Assembly: GCA_949130485.1 (NCBI GenBank)
Contig: OX422186.1
Coordinates: forward strand, 2,955,313 to 3,019,312
DNA length: 64,000 nt
DNA from: Agelas oroides
Taxonomy: Eukaryota > Porifera > Demospongiae > Agelasida > Agelasidae
Direction: 5' to 3'
The position numbers and the translations under genes were made by a program. This document shows, in pieces, positions 45,811 to 57,561 of this stretch. The number at the start of each line of letters is the position of its first letter. Position 1 is the stretch's first letter. Below the pieces are notes generated by a model. The model was not told the DNA's origin. It ran no database searches and saw only the letters and a list, made by a program, of their open reading frames with translations.

Positions 45811-46250
45811 GGTCATCCCTACACAGGGGGGTAGGACAAGCTCAGATATCTGATGATGTAATGCCTAGTGAGATCGTCTGATTCCATGCGCTGCAGCCTT
45901 TATTGAGTACTTTTTGTGCAGTTTTAGAGAGTAGTTTGCCGCGCTAAAGCTAAACATGTACTTTGGTTTCCTGCTGCAATCGGCAGCATGCAGTTTTCTC
46001 GGTATGGAAGGTGAGCTCACCCATATCCAGGGATTTCTCCGACTTTCTGACAATGTAGGGATGTTCTACCCTTAGAACAAAAGTGTTCCAAGCATTGAAC
46101 CCCACTGAACCCCGGCAAACTTGGATGCTACGAGCATTTACTTGTTTAATCTCTGTAAATCTCCGTGAACTTTCCGCATACCTAAGAATGGAATGTAATT
46201 TTTTCACGTGCCTCTCAGAGCTTGTCCTACCCCCCCCTGATCCCTACATA
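45811..46250. mobile_element. MITE with tccctacacaggggggtagg ends
   Basis: ggggggtaggacaagctc (45826-45843) is an exact inverted match to 46218-46235, and the outer tccctaca words match too. There is no transposase. Confidence 0.8.
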
Positions 46251-49200
46251 TGGCGTACTACCGTACGCCATGATATATGAGAGCATCACAGCTCACAAAC
46301 CTCAGTTTGGTGCACCCAGTCTGACCTTGGTCACACTACAGATCGATAACTTTACCATGTCATCTGTATCTTTTTTCATATGGCAGGCAACAAAAAGCTG
46401 GGTAAGGACTCAGTATTGTACATAAGCAACATAAAACCTTGCTGAAGCTTAGTACAGCAAGGTGGTAATTAAGGGACTGGGAACATGGATAGCTACCATT
46501 GTAACAACTCAGCTTGAGTTTCAAGACGTGCCCAGACCCGCATTTCTGAAGGAGCATGGCTCGCTTATTTAGTCGTCAAGGATACAATTTAGGATGAGCT
46601 GAATTCCTATACATTACATCCACCACTATGGCATGCCACAAAAAGGTGTAGCTAGTTCCTCCAACAGGAGAGAGATGAGCTTCCTCACAAGAGACCTCTC
46701 ATCATCTACATGGTTGCCCCCCACTCATTCAATGAACTACACACTACAGACACAAAATTACAAACATGCAAGTTTAAAATGAGGGCAGATTTACCAGTTG
46801 GTGTACTAAAGAAGGAAGGTAGCCATACAACTAGCTAGTTGTTGATGTCTTACTGTTTGACTCCATGAAGTCTCGAGTATTGCACCGACTAGCATTTCGT
46901 GCCCGTTTCCTCATTTCATGATGGTAATAATAAGGATGGAGAAAGGGTTATTTTTGCAGTGAGAAGGCAGCAAGTCCAGCAACGAGGAGCAAACTCAGAA
47001 GACTGATGATATATTTTTACTTCTCCAAAGCATCAGCAGGTGACAGGGCATTTCTAATGTATTAAAGTTCTAGGTTCATTATGTGCCAAGATGCCTCCAG
47101 ATTCAACCTTAGAGCATACAAATGTTGGAAAATTGTCTGGGGGATCGGAGCATGCCCACAGACCCCCCTAGAACCAGCATGTTTCACACGCTAATCAGCC
47201 CCTCCCAAGCAAATTAAACTACCTCACCACCTATGGCTTCCAATAGGAAGGCACCTGGAACAACTGGTATCAAAGTACACACATTTCATAGACAGCATAT
47301 AGGCACAAGTTATGGACAGCTGCTACAGCTCTAACAGGGGACCAACAAAGATGTACGCACATTTGTCACCACCACTTGCTTCACAAGTGAAGCATCTCCA
47401 ATGGCTTGGGTCTGACTGGCTAACATGAGGAAACGCAAACAAAGTGAGGTATTGTTTACACAGGAACCAAACAGCCCATAGAAGGCACTGGGTGGGCAGC
47501 TTGCAAAGCAATGTTCACGTATTACAGCAGATCAGAAAACAATATATAATACCACTACAGCATAGGCAGCATCCTTACTGAAGACTATTGCAGTGTTCTG
47601 TCCCTGCACAGTCCTCAAATGTTCCTAACGACTGGAGCAACCTTATCGATTTTTCATGCCCAACTGCTACAGACAGTCAGAGGCCATTGTCAAGTATTCA
47701 ACCGACAGCCTGGGTACTGGCATTGTGGAGACAGTCTCTTGTTACCCTCATGCACAAGCCACCTGATCACTCACTACAAGTAGGAAGGAACTGCATGCAA
47801 CATGTTGTTCTCATGCACTGCTGGACCCTTTTTATCGTGGTGCATACCACTTGGTCTGAACAGCACTTATGATATTCATGTTCTAACCCAAGCCTGGCAA
47901 GCCATACTATGCTTTTACATGCACTGCCAAAAGCTTTGCACCGCTGGGTCTTCAATTTCTAGATTTTCAGTGGACAGCAGGGAGCACAACAGATTGGCAC
48001 CAGCATTTGTGAAATTCTCTTTCATCCTGTTTTACCTTCATCACACTCTTCGACACTTCTACCTTCTGATGTGATTGTGGTTTGATCTTCTAAAAGTTGC
48101 GGCTAAGCATATGTGCTGTTAGGTCCCTCCTCATATCCTCAGATACTCTGTAAGGGCAGGGACACCCCTCTTCCCCATATCCTGACTTCTCTTGACCCCA
48201 AAGCCACTCACTCTTTACTTCTTTTGCCATTTAAGCAGGGACTTCAGAACATATTTTATATCTCTACTGACATTTACCAAACTCCACAAATCTTCCACAC
48301 ACTTCACCTTCAGTCACCTCCCCTTCCTCAGGTGTACATACGTAAAGGTTGACATTAGGCAAAGCCCTAGAGCATCACTGAATTGCTGTACTGATCTACA
48401 GTTTCCACATTACAGCTACATCACCATTGAGCCATCTCACCTTATAAATAATGAATGCTTTCACCCACCGTATACTGGATGCTTTCACCCATTACCAGGC
48501 CTCAGCCATGTCAGTATAATATTTTAATTACTAGTTAAGTAGTATGTTTACACAATATTTTCTGTACATAATATGCTACCTGAAATGAGGGAAGTATAAT
48601 CAATTATATAACTCAGTGACTCATTAGAATTTTGTAATGCTAAAATAGCAGCTGTGTTTGGAGACACTCACAATAGTATGCTCAAACACATCAGCAGAGC
48701 GTATTTGTTCTATAATGTGTGTCTCTACTTTTATATATCTGCAGTGGTACCTACTATGGTACATACTGGGTATTGTTTGTTGCATGTGATCATTTGGGAC
48801 TACTAATGTTTGTAAATGAAGTCAAGGTGAATGGTAAGAGGTGTGCACATAGGATGCACGTATGTTACAGAATTGTACGTACAGCTATTAATTTCCAGTA
48901 GCTTTGGTAATAATGCATCCATCACAATTGTGGAGTAAACAATGATTAGCTTAATTATTGTTGGTGAACCCAATCACTGCAGTCATTATAGGAGGGTGAC
49001 TTTGTGGGATATTGGCAGTAGAGCTCTTTATATGCAGCTACTGATTTTCCCTTCCTTCTGTTTCCTCACCTGTGTGTATGGAGGTGAAAATAGGCATGGT
49101 GGAAGACGATGCAAATTTATCATTTTACAATACTTAAGGTCATTCATTGGCATTCATTGGCAACACAGGGTGTCATGTTGGTATGTTAAGCAGTACTCTA

Positions 49201-50141
49201 CAACTGTATATACAGTATATTACGAAAGAAAACATTTTTGAAGGAGTATACATAACACTGCAACAGTCAATTTCATAAATTAGTGTATAATTATAATGGT
49301 CTCATTTACACCAGCATGTAGCTATCATAAACCTTTGCAATCTATTGCACAAAAAGTACTCATGTAGAGTCTGCACAATAATTATACTTGCCTAGTGCAT
49401 GTCTCTAGATCTGTGCATAGCTACTAGGTTTTCATTTATTTGTAGGATAGTGCATTGATGCACAAGATAGAAGACCTATCAATGCAATTCTAACACAGTG
49501 AATGGTGTGTAATAAATAGATCTTATCAGGCAATTCTGGCATGGATAAACCTGTTATGGCCGCTCTCAAATACATATAAAAGTTTGCAAGCCTCATGTTT
49601 TGTCAAGAGCATCAGTCCTTATATATATTCAACTTGACATAATACTATGGTAAACATAAGGTTGGGAAGTACGTTCACATAATTGACTAACCTCTGCAGT
49701 CCCAGATGAAAGTACACCTCCAACGATCAATTCACTAACAAAACTCTTCTGTCAAATAACGTACTTGGCTTGAAGGGCTCTGTCAGTTCTATAAACAGGC
49801 ATTGTAGAAAATCTTTCAACATGCAATGTTTGTTTTGAAATCTTTGTGAACTTTGCCAAATTAGTCAGATATCACAGGTCCTACTTGTAGTGGTAAGAAA
49901 TGCAGATGCAAGGATCATGGTGGTTCTGGTATACCTCTGCAAATGGCCTTAGTGGACAAGTAGCTACCTTGTTATTATTAGGTGTACAAGAAGGCATAAA
50001 TTAGAACAGTATACCAGACAGGTTAGTCGTGCAGTAATAAAGCCTATTTATATATATATGCATATGGCACACAAAATAAAACTTGTGCACTTCAATGTTA
50101 TAGCTAGCTTTGCAGTTCTGAGTTAAAAAGAAAAGAAAACA
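46251..50141. other. About 3.9 kb without a recognisable gene
   Basis: ORFs are short and show no family pattern, coherent splice sites or repeats that I can support. A short stretch at 48770-48835 (catttgggactactaatgtt) is loosely similar to 58905-58945. Confidence 0.35.
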
Positions 50142-53102
50142 CTAGTTTTCAGTGAGTAGGAGTTCTCTCAGCTCCATTGTAGGAGGATGGAGGGGTGGGG
50201 CATCGACAGCAGACTCCAAAGAGCTTTCCACTGCCTGTCTCTTCCTTCTGTCTCCTCTCCTGATTGTGTGTCTCTTGAAACACTGGTGTAGCTTTGTGGA
50301 CTTGAGGTAAAGGTAGGTGTGGTAGAGGATGATACAAATGAAGGTAGTGAGTGTAACTCCAGTACTTGTGCAGACTAAAACAGTCTGTTCATCACTTGAG
50401 TCCACATTGTTGTAGGCAGTCCAGCCAGAGAGAATTATCAGGTTTAAAATGAAGGATGTTTCTAGGATACTCAAAGCTCGGTTTTTATACACTGTTTCTG
50501 GATCACCAAGAATGTTCAACCCATAGCCCACAAGTAGGATACTGTGAACCACAAGCATTAGACCAGTGCAAAATCTGAATTCATCCTTATCTGGTGCTTG
50601 ATATGCATCCCGTATGGGTAAGAGTTTCATCTTTATCCACTTGAATAGGAAGTGTTTGGAAGCTTGTATGCAGGGTGCAAACAAGAGTAGCAGAGTGAAT
50701 GGAAGGATGAAGAACACTGTGACAGTCAAGGCCATCAGGAACAAAGCCATGTGCTTGCCTTGAAGAAAAGGGACATTCCCATCATACAGCCAGACAGCTA
50801 GTAATCTGCCGTCCCCATAATAGTTCTGCAGGTAAGTGAATGAGAATACAGTAATGACAGTTCGTTGCAGTTTGGCATAGGAATCATATTCAACCAGGCT
50901 ATAAAAGCTGCAAGAACCTGTTGGAATTTTTTCAGAGCAGATGTTATTGGTGTAACAAAGAAGAAAGCATGGTTTACACGAACAATGTTGGCATATAAAA
51001 TGAGACCATTGATTGTTCCCATGGAGACAGTGAGGTTGCAGACAATCAGGAACAGCACTAGCATCAGACCAGCTAGTGTGAATGGAAGAAGAACAGTGAG
51101 GTGGGCGTTTGTGCACTCCAAATACTGGGAAGTTCCAAATGCCAAACTGAGATTAGATTTGCATCTGCCACAGAGCAGGCCTGAACACCCGTATGCACAC
51201 TGCTCATCTGATTGGTTAAGCTGTAGCCAAAGTGAAGTGGTTTTACAGTAGTCGAGTGGACAGTTGTCATGTAGTATGATGTCATTTCCATTGGGGTGAA
51301 TGCTAATCCAAACTGACTTAGTTCTTTGTATCAGTGGTGTTGCACCAGATATGTTGCAGAGTAGATCTTTGTCTTTGAGTAGCGGAGCATACTCACATTC
51401 AGCAGTGAGAGTGGACAGTTGGAAGCCAGGAGGCATGGGAGAAGTGTGACATATATAAAAATATGTATGAAATTCTTGTTATAAATGACACCATCTATAC
51501 TCTTAATTCTATCAGTTCAAGACGTTGAGTGGAGAAGATAGTGTATGTTATAGGTTCATACATGAACACCCAGTTTTTTGAGTTTCTTGTAGTGGAGCAA
51601 AGTGGGCTCCTCTAGATATATTTAAATATTCGCAATGTACAGTACCAGGAACTGATCCATTCCTCTGTCCATACAGCACTACTGGAATTTGGAACATTTG
51701 CCCAGGATACACTCTAAATCTAGTTGCAAGGAGATCCTTGTGACTACACATATGTACTGCAACAGGATTAGATGATACTTGTGACACTACTGCTGCTTAT
51801 GATTGTGAATATGCTGTCAAATGCAGTTCTATTATACAGCTGATTGGGGTAAACCAAACACCTGTCAATCTCTCCTCCATACACGGCACTTCATCAGCAG
51901 TATTGTTCTCTACGGTGATTTTTGTGTCTTGTGGATGCTGCAGATCCAATAGCTGAAAGAAACATGGCGTGATTGTTACTGTATTATCGTCTTCAACATA
52001 GATACCACCTCCTCTCTTGGCATGATTTTACATGATATGAACGTGGGTGTGGGGCATCAGGTATATTGTAGAACCACCTAGTAGAATCATAGCTCCTCCG
52101 AAAGTCCCATTATTCTCTGAGAGGTTCATGTGCTTTGCAAAAGTAAAGTGTGCTATCAAAAGCTTGCAGTGCAGTTTGTTTATTCGCCGCAAATGTGCAG
52201 TTGATGATTTTAACGTCTCTCACTTTTTCTACAGCAACCACATTGAGGCTGTTAGAGTAGGCTATATCAAAAATTTGTTCTGGTTTCACATGGCTGTTGA
52301 GGTTTGGATCAACACTTCTAGCCCGGACATGCTAGGCAATGTGTTGAGTCACTCTATACTTATACCACTTCCAATGCGTTTAGATTTTCTTGAAATGAAC
52401 AATTCTTAATAATGACCTGATAGTTAGTGTTACTGTAATTCTTATACAGTAATACCTCCTCCAATGTTGTCATAAAACTTTGAATCAGATATGTGCAGAA
52501 GAGTCCCATTAGTAATTGGTGGGGAAGGATCTAATACCCCTGGTATGTGATAATATAATTCAAATCCTGAGACATGTTTGTCTTGTAATACTAGTAGGCA
52601 GTTTGCCATGGAGCTTGTGATATTCATGATCTTTATACTCTCAACTCTATGATCACCAAAGAGATAGAAGAGAAAATTTGCTCCTCCTTCTGCTATATTT
52701 TTGGTGCTGATTACATTTCATATTGAAACATTGAGTTTGTACTTGACTGTGCTGTTAAAAAAAAACATGCTCAACCCACTTGATGCTGTGATTGGTGTAC
52801 CTCCTGAGAGATCTACACCATTGCTAAATGTACACGAGTCAATACTAATGACATTGCTAGCTACTGTGGCTACAGAATTTGATGGTATCTGATAATGAAG
52901 GTACATATTTCCTCCTCTACATGATCCCAGGCCTTAAGAGCAGTTGGTTGAACTCAAGATATAATAGTTGTTGAACATAAATTTTGAGTGGGATATGGAG
53001 GAAGTTGGGGTATCGGGTGGGGGAGCGCCAACACTGCTACGCACATCGTAGCTCCCATTTGTTGAGGCAAGGCTCGCATAGTTGTGTAAATTGTGTCTTC
53101 TC

Positions 53103-53591
53103 CTAATGCGTGGGGATCGTTGAGGGAGAGGGGGGGGGTGATGGCCACTTGTTCTGGGTTATGCTGGGGGTGGGGCTGAATAGTTCGATGGATCCAGATA
53201 GGGATTCTTCATGCTGGGGACTAGTGCTATGGGAAGAGGTTAGACTGTTAGTGGGGCTAAGTGGAGGGGGAGGTGGTTGGTCCTGGGTGGAATCTGGGGT
53301 AGGGGCATGGACTGGGCTTGCGGTAGGTGTGGGGCTAAACAGTAAGGGGGAAGGGCTATGGTTAACAGATTCTATACTACTTATACGGGGCATGCACGGG
53401 GTTACCGAGAGTGCCAGCCTAAACTGGCTGTTCGGTGTTTCTTGTATGCTGCTGATGCTGTCATCCTGCGTCTGGGGGGGCTCTGATAGTATCTCCGGGG
53501 ACGTAATCGGTTCCTCGGTATAGATCTCCCTGGATCGAAGTGCGCATCTCAGGCGAGTTGTATAGTGCAGTAGTTTCAAAAATGACGTCAT
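53103..53591 (-). CDS. Pro/Ser-rich ORF in the Penelope terminal segment
   Basis: A 162-codon ORF (MTSFLKLLHYTTRLRCALRS) followed by Pro/Ser/Thr-rich sequence (PTPTASPVHAPTPDSTQ) to the element end. It lies downstream of the RT ORF, where the pseudo-LTR should be, and is plausibly the 5' portion of the element's own ORF, which is missing at the truncated 5' end. A related solo fragment is at 11.64-12.03 kb. No domain is recognised. Confidence 0.45.
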   Translation of the reverse strand: MTSFLKLLHYTTRLRCALRSREIYTEEPITSPEILSEPPQTQDDSISSIQETPNSQFRLALSVTPCMPRISSIESVNHSPSPLLFSPTPTASPVHAPTPDSTQDQPPPPPLSPTNSLTSSHSTSPQHEESLSGSIELFSPTPSITQNKWPSPPPSPSTIPTH

Positions 53592-53670
53592 ACTGCGGCG
53601 CTGCGGTATAGGCTTATTGATGAGGACAGTAGGAGGGGGTTGGCAAAACTTTATTCTCTGCTTAGTCTTA

Positions 53671-53705
53671 GAGGCCCGACGTTTCGCTCATCTAAGGAGA
53701 GCTTT
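53671..53705 (-). ncRNA. Possible hammerhead-ribozyme-like motif of the Penelope element
   Basis: The minus strand reads ctccttagatgagcgaaacg followed by tcgggcc. The blocks ATGA...GAAAC-GTC recall the CUGAUGA...GAAAC-GUC core known from Penelope pseudo-LTRs, but the first two core bases (CU) are changed to UA. The motif may be a degenerate ribozyme or chance. Confidence 0.3.
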
Positions 53706-53980
53706 TTCAAGGGTAAGTACAATGAAATGAAACAGCGCTTAAATATAGGTTTGCTTAGTAACAGCGTGTATGATAACTAGCAACGGCGTGTATCTAGTGA
53801 TAGCGTGTTTGCCATGGCAACAGCATGCTATCGTAAACTATGTAAGGCCTAAGGGATACAGCATGTGAAAGGCCTAAAGGGACTTCCAATACAAACAAAA
53901 AATAAAAAGGGAGGTATACTCCAGGGAACGAACCCTGGAAGGACAACAAAACGGGAGCAATGGCAGTAGGTGTAGGGTGG

Positions 53981-56900
53981 CTATGGGATGATATTTAGTC
54001 CGTAGGGTTCTATTGTTCTTAAGGCCTTGATCCAAGCACTTTCTCTCTTCTTCAGACTTCTTTGATCTTCTGTGCTTTCAACTGGCTGGACTTGGATGTC
54101 AGAGGGGATGTGATGGTTCTGTTGGACATGTCTATACAGGCGAGTTTGTACCCAGTTAGCTGGTCTTTTGGTGAACATTTCTCTCAAATGGTTTCTGAAT
54201 CTATTGTGTAAGGGTTGTGTGGTCATTCCTGCATATTGGACTTTACATCTAGTGCATGTTATTACATAGATGACATTCCTTGTTTTACAGCTGATGGTGT
54301 TTGTAATCTTGAGGTTGTGGTATGTACCTTTGGAGGTGCTCTTAATATAAGGTTTGGTATCGAGGGCTCTGCATGTCAAGCAGTTATTACTGCATCTTTT
54401 GATTAGTGGGGGTGCATTCAGGGCAGGCAGGGGTTCACAAAGGAGAGTGAGGTCTCGGTCAATTTTGTATACGATCTTTGAGTCCTCTAGTCTTGCTCGG
54501 GTAAGCTGTTTTCTGAGGCTCTTATGGGTTCTAAAGGCTACCGTGGGTCTATTTGGGAAAAGTCTAGAAAGTAGCGGGGATTTCTCGATGAGGTGCCAGT
54601 GTTTAACAAGCAATCTTCTGAGGCGGTGTGTTGGTAAATGCGGTGAATATGTAGTAGTGAAAGTTAGGCGTTCATCTCCAGCGTGTGGTTTGCTTGCTAG
54701 CGTTTTTAGTCTGTCAGGGAATTTAATCCCTCTAATGCTCTCGTCTATGGTCTCTTGCCTATATCCTCTTTTTTTCATATTTTCGACATGCTTCTCTCTG
54801 TGCGTTTGGAATGTAGCTTCGTTTGAGTTCGTTCGGAGGTATCTAAGTAGTTCTCCTTTGATGATACCCCGGCCTGTTCCAGGGGGGTGGGCAGATGAGG
54901 CATGTACATACTGTTGGGTATTGGTGGGCTTGATATGGGTTTTGATATCCAGGATGCCTTCCTTGGTAAATCTCTCCCCTTTGTATAAGCATAGGTCTAA
55001 GAACGTGATTTCGTCTGTTGAAAACTCGGCAGTAAAATTAATGCGCGGGTGTAGGTTGTTGATGCTTTTGATGAACTGTTCCAGGCTTTCTTTCATGTCA
55101 GTCCACACTAAAAATATATCATCTATGTATCTCTTCCAATGTATGGGGGAGGGGTTTGTTTCAGAAAGGATTCTGGATTCCAGTGCACCCATGAAAATGT
55201 TAGCATAGGCAGGTGCCATCTTTGTACCCATGGCTGTGCCTTGTTTCTGAATGTAAAAATTATCGTTAAATCTGAAAACATTTTTGTAAAGAATGAGTTC
55301 TAAAAGCTTTTTTAGCCAACTGGTTGGAGGACACAGAGGGTCCTTGTTATCCCAGTTTTCAATGGCTTGAAGCGCAGCGTGAATGCCATCTTCCGTGGGG
55401 ATGTTGGTGTACAATGAGGAAACATCCAGGGTACAAAGAATGCAGTCCTTGGGTAATTTAGTGGATTCTATGTATTTAACAAATTTATTTGTGTCTTTTA
55501 TGTAGGAGGGGAGTGATTTCGCTAGGGGCTGAAGCCAGTGGTCCAAGTAAGCTGAAATCTTTTCAGTTGGACCATCACAACCTGAGACTATGGGCCTAGC
55601 TGAGGGTGGGTTTTTATGTATCTTTTTTAGGAAGTACATTTCCTGTGTCCTCACCATTCGTGGAGGTAGGAGGTACTCAGCAGTGGGTTTGTCTATGTGT
55701 CCCTCTTGGTACATGGATCTAACAGCTTGGGTTACTTCTTCGGCTACTTGTTTAGTCTGGTCTTTCTGAAGCTCATTGCATGTATCTCTATCTGAAAGAT
55801 GCTGTAAACCAGTTTCAATGTATTCCTGTCTATCTTGTATTACAACAGTGGATCCTTTGTCTGCCTTTTTGATGATAATGTCTTTCCTTTTTCTAAGTTT
55901 TCTGAGGGCTATTCGTTGGCGTTGGCTTAGATTGTTTCTAGTCCTATGTGGTTTCAACTTGGTAGCTTCTATCTTGAGGGCATATATATAGTCTTCTAGG
56001 CAATTATTCGTTGATGGGGGGGGGGTATGTAATTGCTTTGGGGTTTAAATTTCCTTTTCTTTGGCCTGTTTTGCTGAAACTCATATTTAAGCCTAAGGGT
56101 ACGGGCAAATTTGTTTATATCTTTCTGAATGGCAGATGGGTGTGGTATGGGTGGGGTTGGGACAAAACCTAAACCTTTGCTGAGTATCGAAGTCTCCTCT
56201 TTGGTGAGGGTACAGGAGGACAAATTTACACAGTGGTCATTGTTTTGTACTCTATTTGGTTTTTGTTTATGTTGATTGTTATGATTATACCTTCTAAATC
56301 TACGGCATTCTTTACTGTTACTTTTCAAAGGATATTCAGCTTCGTCACTTGAGCGTAGCTCAGGGGGGCTGGCTTGGGGGCTAGTTGGTGTGCCTGTAGT
56401 GGGGGAAGCTTGAGAGACATTAATGGTGGGGGCTTGGTTAGTGGGAATGGAGGTAGAGGTGGAAGAATGAGTGCCATTAGGGGGGGTGGGGGTAGTTTGA
56501 GTGACATGAGGGGTGGGGGGGGGGTTGTGTGATTGGGTTGGGATATGGTGGTACTGTGGTGGTGGGGGGTGTGGTCTTTTCTTGTGGCACGTGTGTGCGT
56601 GTCGTTGGGTTGGGATGTGGTGGTATTGTGGTGGAGGATATGGTCTCATCCTGTGGTGTGCGGCTTGTTTTCGTGGGAAAGCCGGCTTGTTCCCACACTT
56701 GCCGTTTGGGTGTCGTGGGGATTGAGGGTTTGGTATCCGAACATTATTTCTTGAGGCTTTCTTCTCTCTTTTCTCCCTGAGTTGATTTCTTAATTTCTTA
56801 GCACGGTTTTCAATGGGAGTTATTTTGTTTTCAATGATCTTTGTGAGCCTTTGTTTGTCTTTGATTGAAAGGCTTGAGGCTTCTGCCTTATTAAACATGC

Positions 56901-56984
56901 TCTTTTTGGTCAATTCTATCTTAGATTCAATTGTATTGGCTAGGCTCTTATAATGCTCAAGTACCAAGTCTCGTAACCTATTAC
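53981..56984 (-). CDS. Penelope-like reverse transcriptase with GIY-YIG endonuclease
   Basis: On the minus strand the upstream frame (56984-55996) carries a basic N-terminus, a long Pro/His/Thr-rich region (PPPQYHHIPTQ repeats) and the conserved start of Penelope RTs (CVNLSSCTLTKEE, LSKGLGFVPTP). The downstream frame (from about 56016 to 53981) has the RT core: KKADKGSTVVIQ, PSARPIVSG, LDVSSLYTNIP, KQGTAMGTKMAPAYAN and the catalytic YIDDIF (about 55111-55129). It ends with CSNNCLTC and a GIY-YIG nuclease (NVIYVITC..C..QYAGMT, about 54226-54290). The frames meet at a run of ten G (56016-56025; C10 on the coding strand), and one base changes the frame. RT and nuclease motifs look intact. The first codons seen at 57009-56985 (MFWGTPPY) are host sequence. 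Confidence 0.88.
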
Positions 56985-57561
56985 GATATGGAGGAGTTCC
57001 CCAGAACATTCTTACCCACTACTCCATATCCAGTGCTGTTTTCCACAGAAATGTGTGATAGAGTCAGTGAATTGATATGCAGCAAGAGCACTGCAGCACT
57101 TGATAGCAATTTTACAAATTGAAATGGCGCAATTGGATAGCCACCGTAAAGTATTGTGTTTCACCATCAAATTTAGAAATGCAGGTTTCAGCATATGATA
57201 TTCACCTCACACTGGACACACTGTACCCAGTAAGAGTGAGGTTGGAAACACCTTTGACCCACAACACATCTGGTTTGTTAATCTTGTGCAGACCATGCAG
57301 GAAGCTTATTCTGGTGTTGGATGTAAAGTAATGTGTGGTATTCTCCAGGTAGTGGGAGAGGGTGTGACATGGGAGTGGAGGGCATGGAGTACTCTCATTA
57401 GGTGTTACAAAGTATTCAGTCAGGATGGCATGGGGTGTGACCAAGACAGCTACTACCTGCATAGCCCTCATTGTTAGCTGAGTAACTGCCTGTGGAAATA
57501 TGAGCATGCATGATAGGAGTTGCAAGCATAATATTTGGTCAAAGATTAACTTTATTGAGTA

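Larger units (their letters stand above)
53003..56984 (-). mobile_element. Penelope-like retroelement inserted in the membrane-protein gene
   Basis: The insertion is bounded by an 11-bp direct repeat gatatggagga (52992-53002 and 56985-56995), which reads as a target-site duplication. The host gene continues on both sides in the same orientation. On the minus strand the element holds the RT/GIY-YIG ORF (to 53981), a short 3' region, and a terminal segment (53640-53003) that reads as the start of a second Pro/Ser-rich ORF. This would be expected of a Penelope-type pseudo-LTR, where part of a tandem copy follows. The 5' end starts inside the ORF, so the copy is 5'-truncated. Confidence 0.8.
50142..57525 (-). 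pseudogene. Beta-helix ectodomain plus multi-pass membrane protein gene, decayed and split by a retroelement
   Basis: Minus-strand parts in order. The N-terminus at about 57.5-57.2 kb reads EYFVTPNESTPCPPLPCHTL, then YFTSNTRISFLHG and VSNLTLTGY. Beta-helix remnants follow at 57.17-57.0 kb and, after the insertion, at 52.95-51.5 kb (FSNGVDLSGGTP, SKFYDNIGGGI, VYPGQMFQIPVVLYGQRNG). The Cys-rich pre-membrane part lies at about 51436-51130 (CSGLLCGRC). Membrane segments run from 51110 to 50142, ending with a basic cytoplasmic tail. This arrangement belongs to a large uncharacterised family that I associate with demosponges. Stops and frameshifts break the middle. Between QQVLAAFIAWLNM and SYAKLQRTVITVFSFTYL a stretch of roughly 60 residues expected in the family is absent and the frame changes. 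The gene is therefore inactive, at least in this assembly. Confidence 0.8.

Noticed and set aside
54354-55208. 284-codon plus-strand ORF
   Set aside because: Antisense shadow of the Penelope reverse transcriptase.
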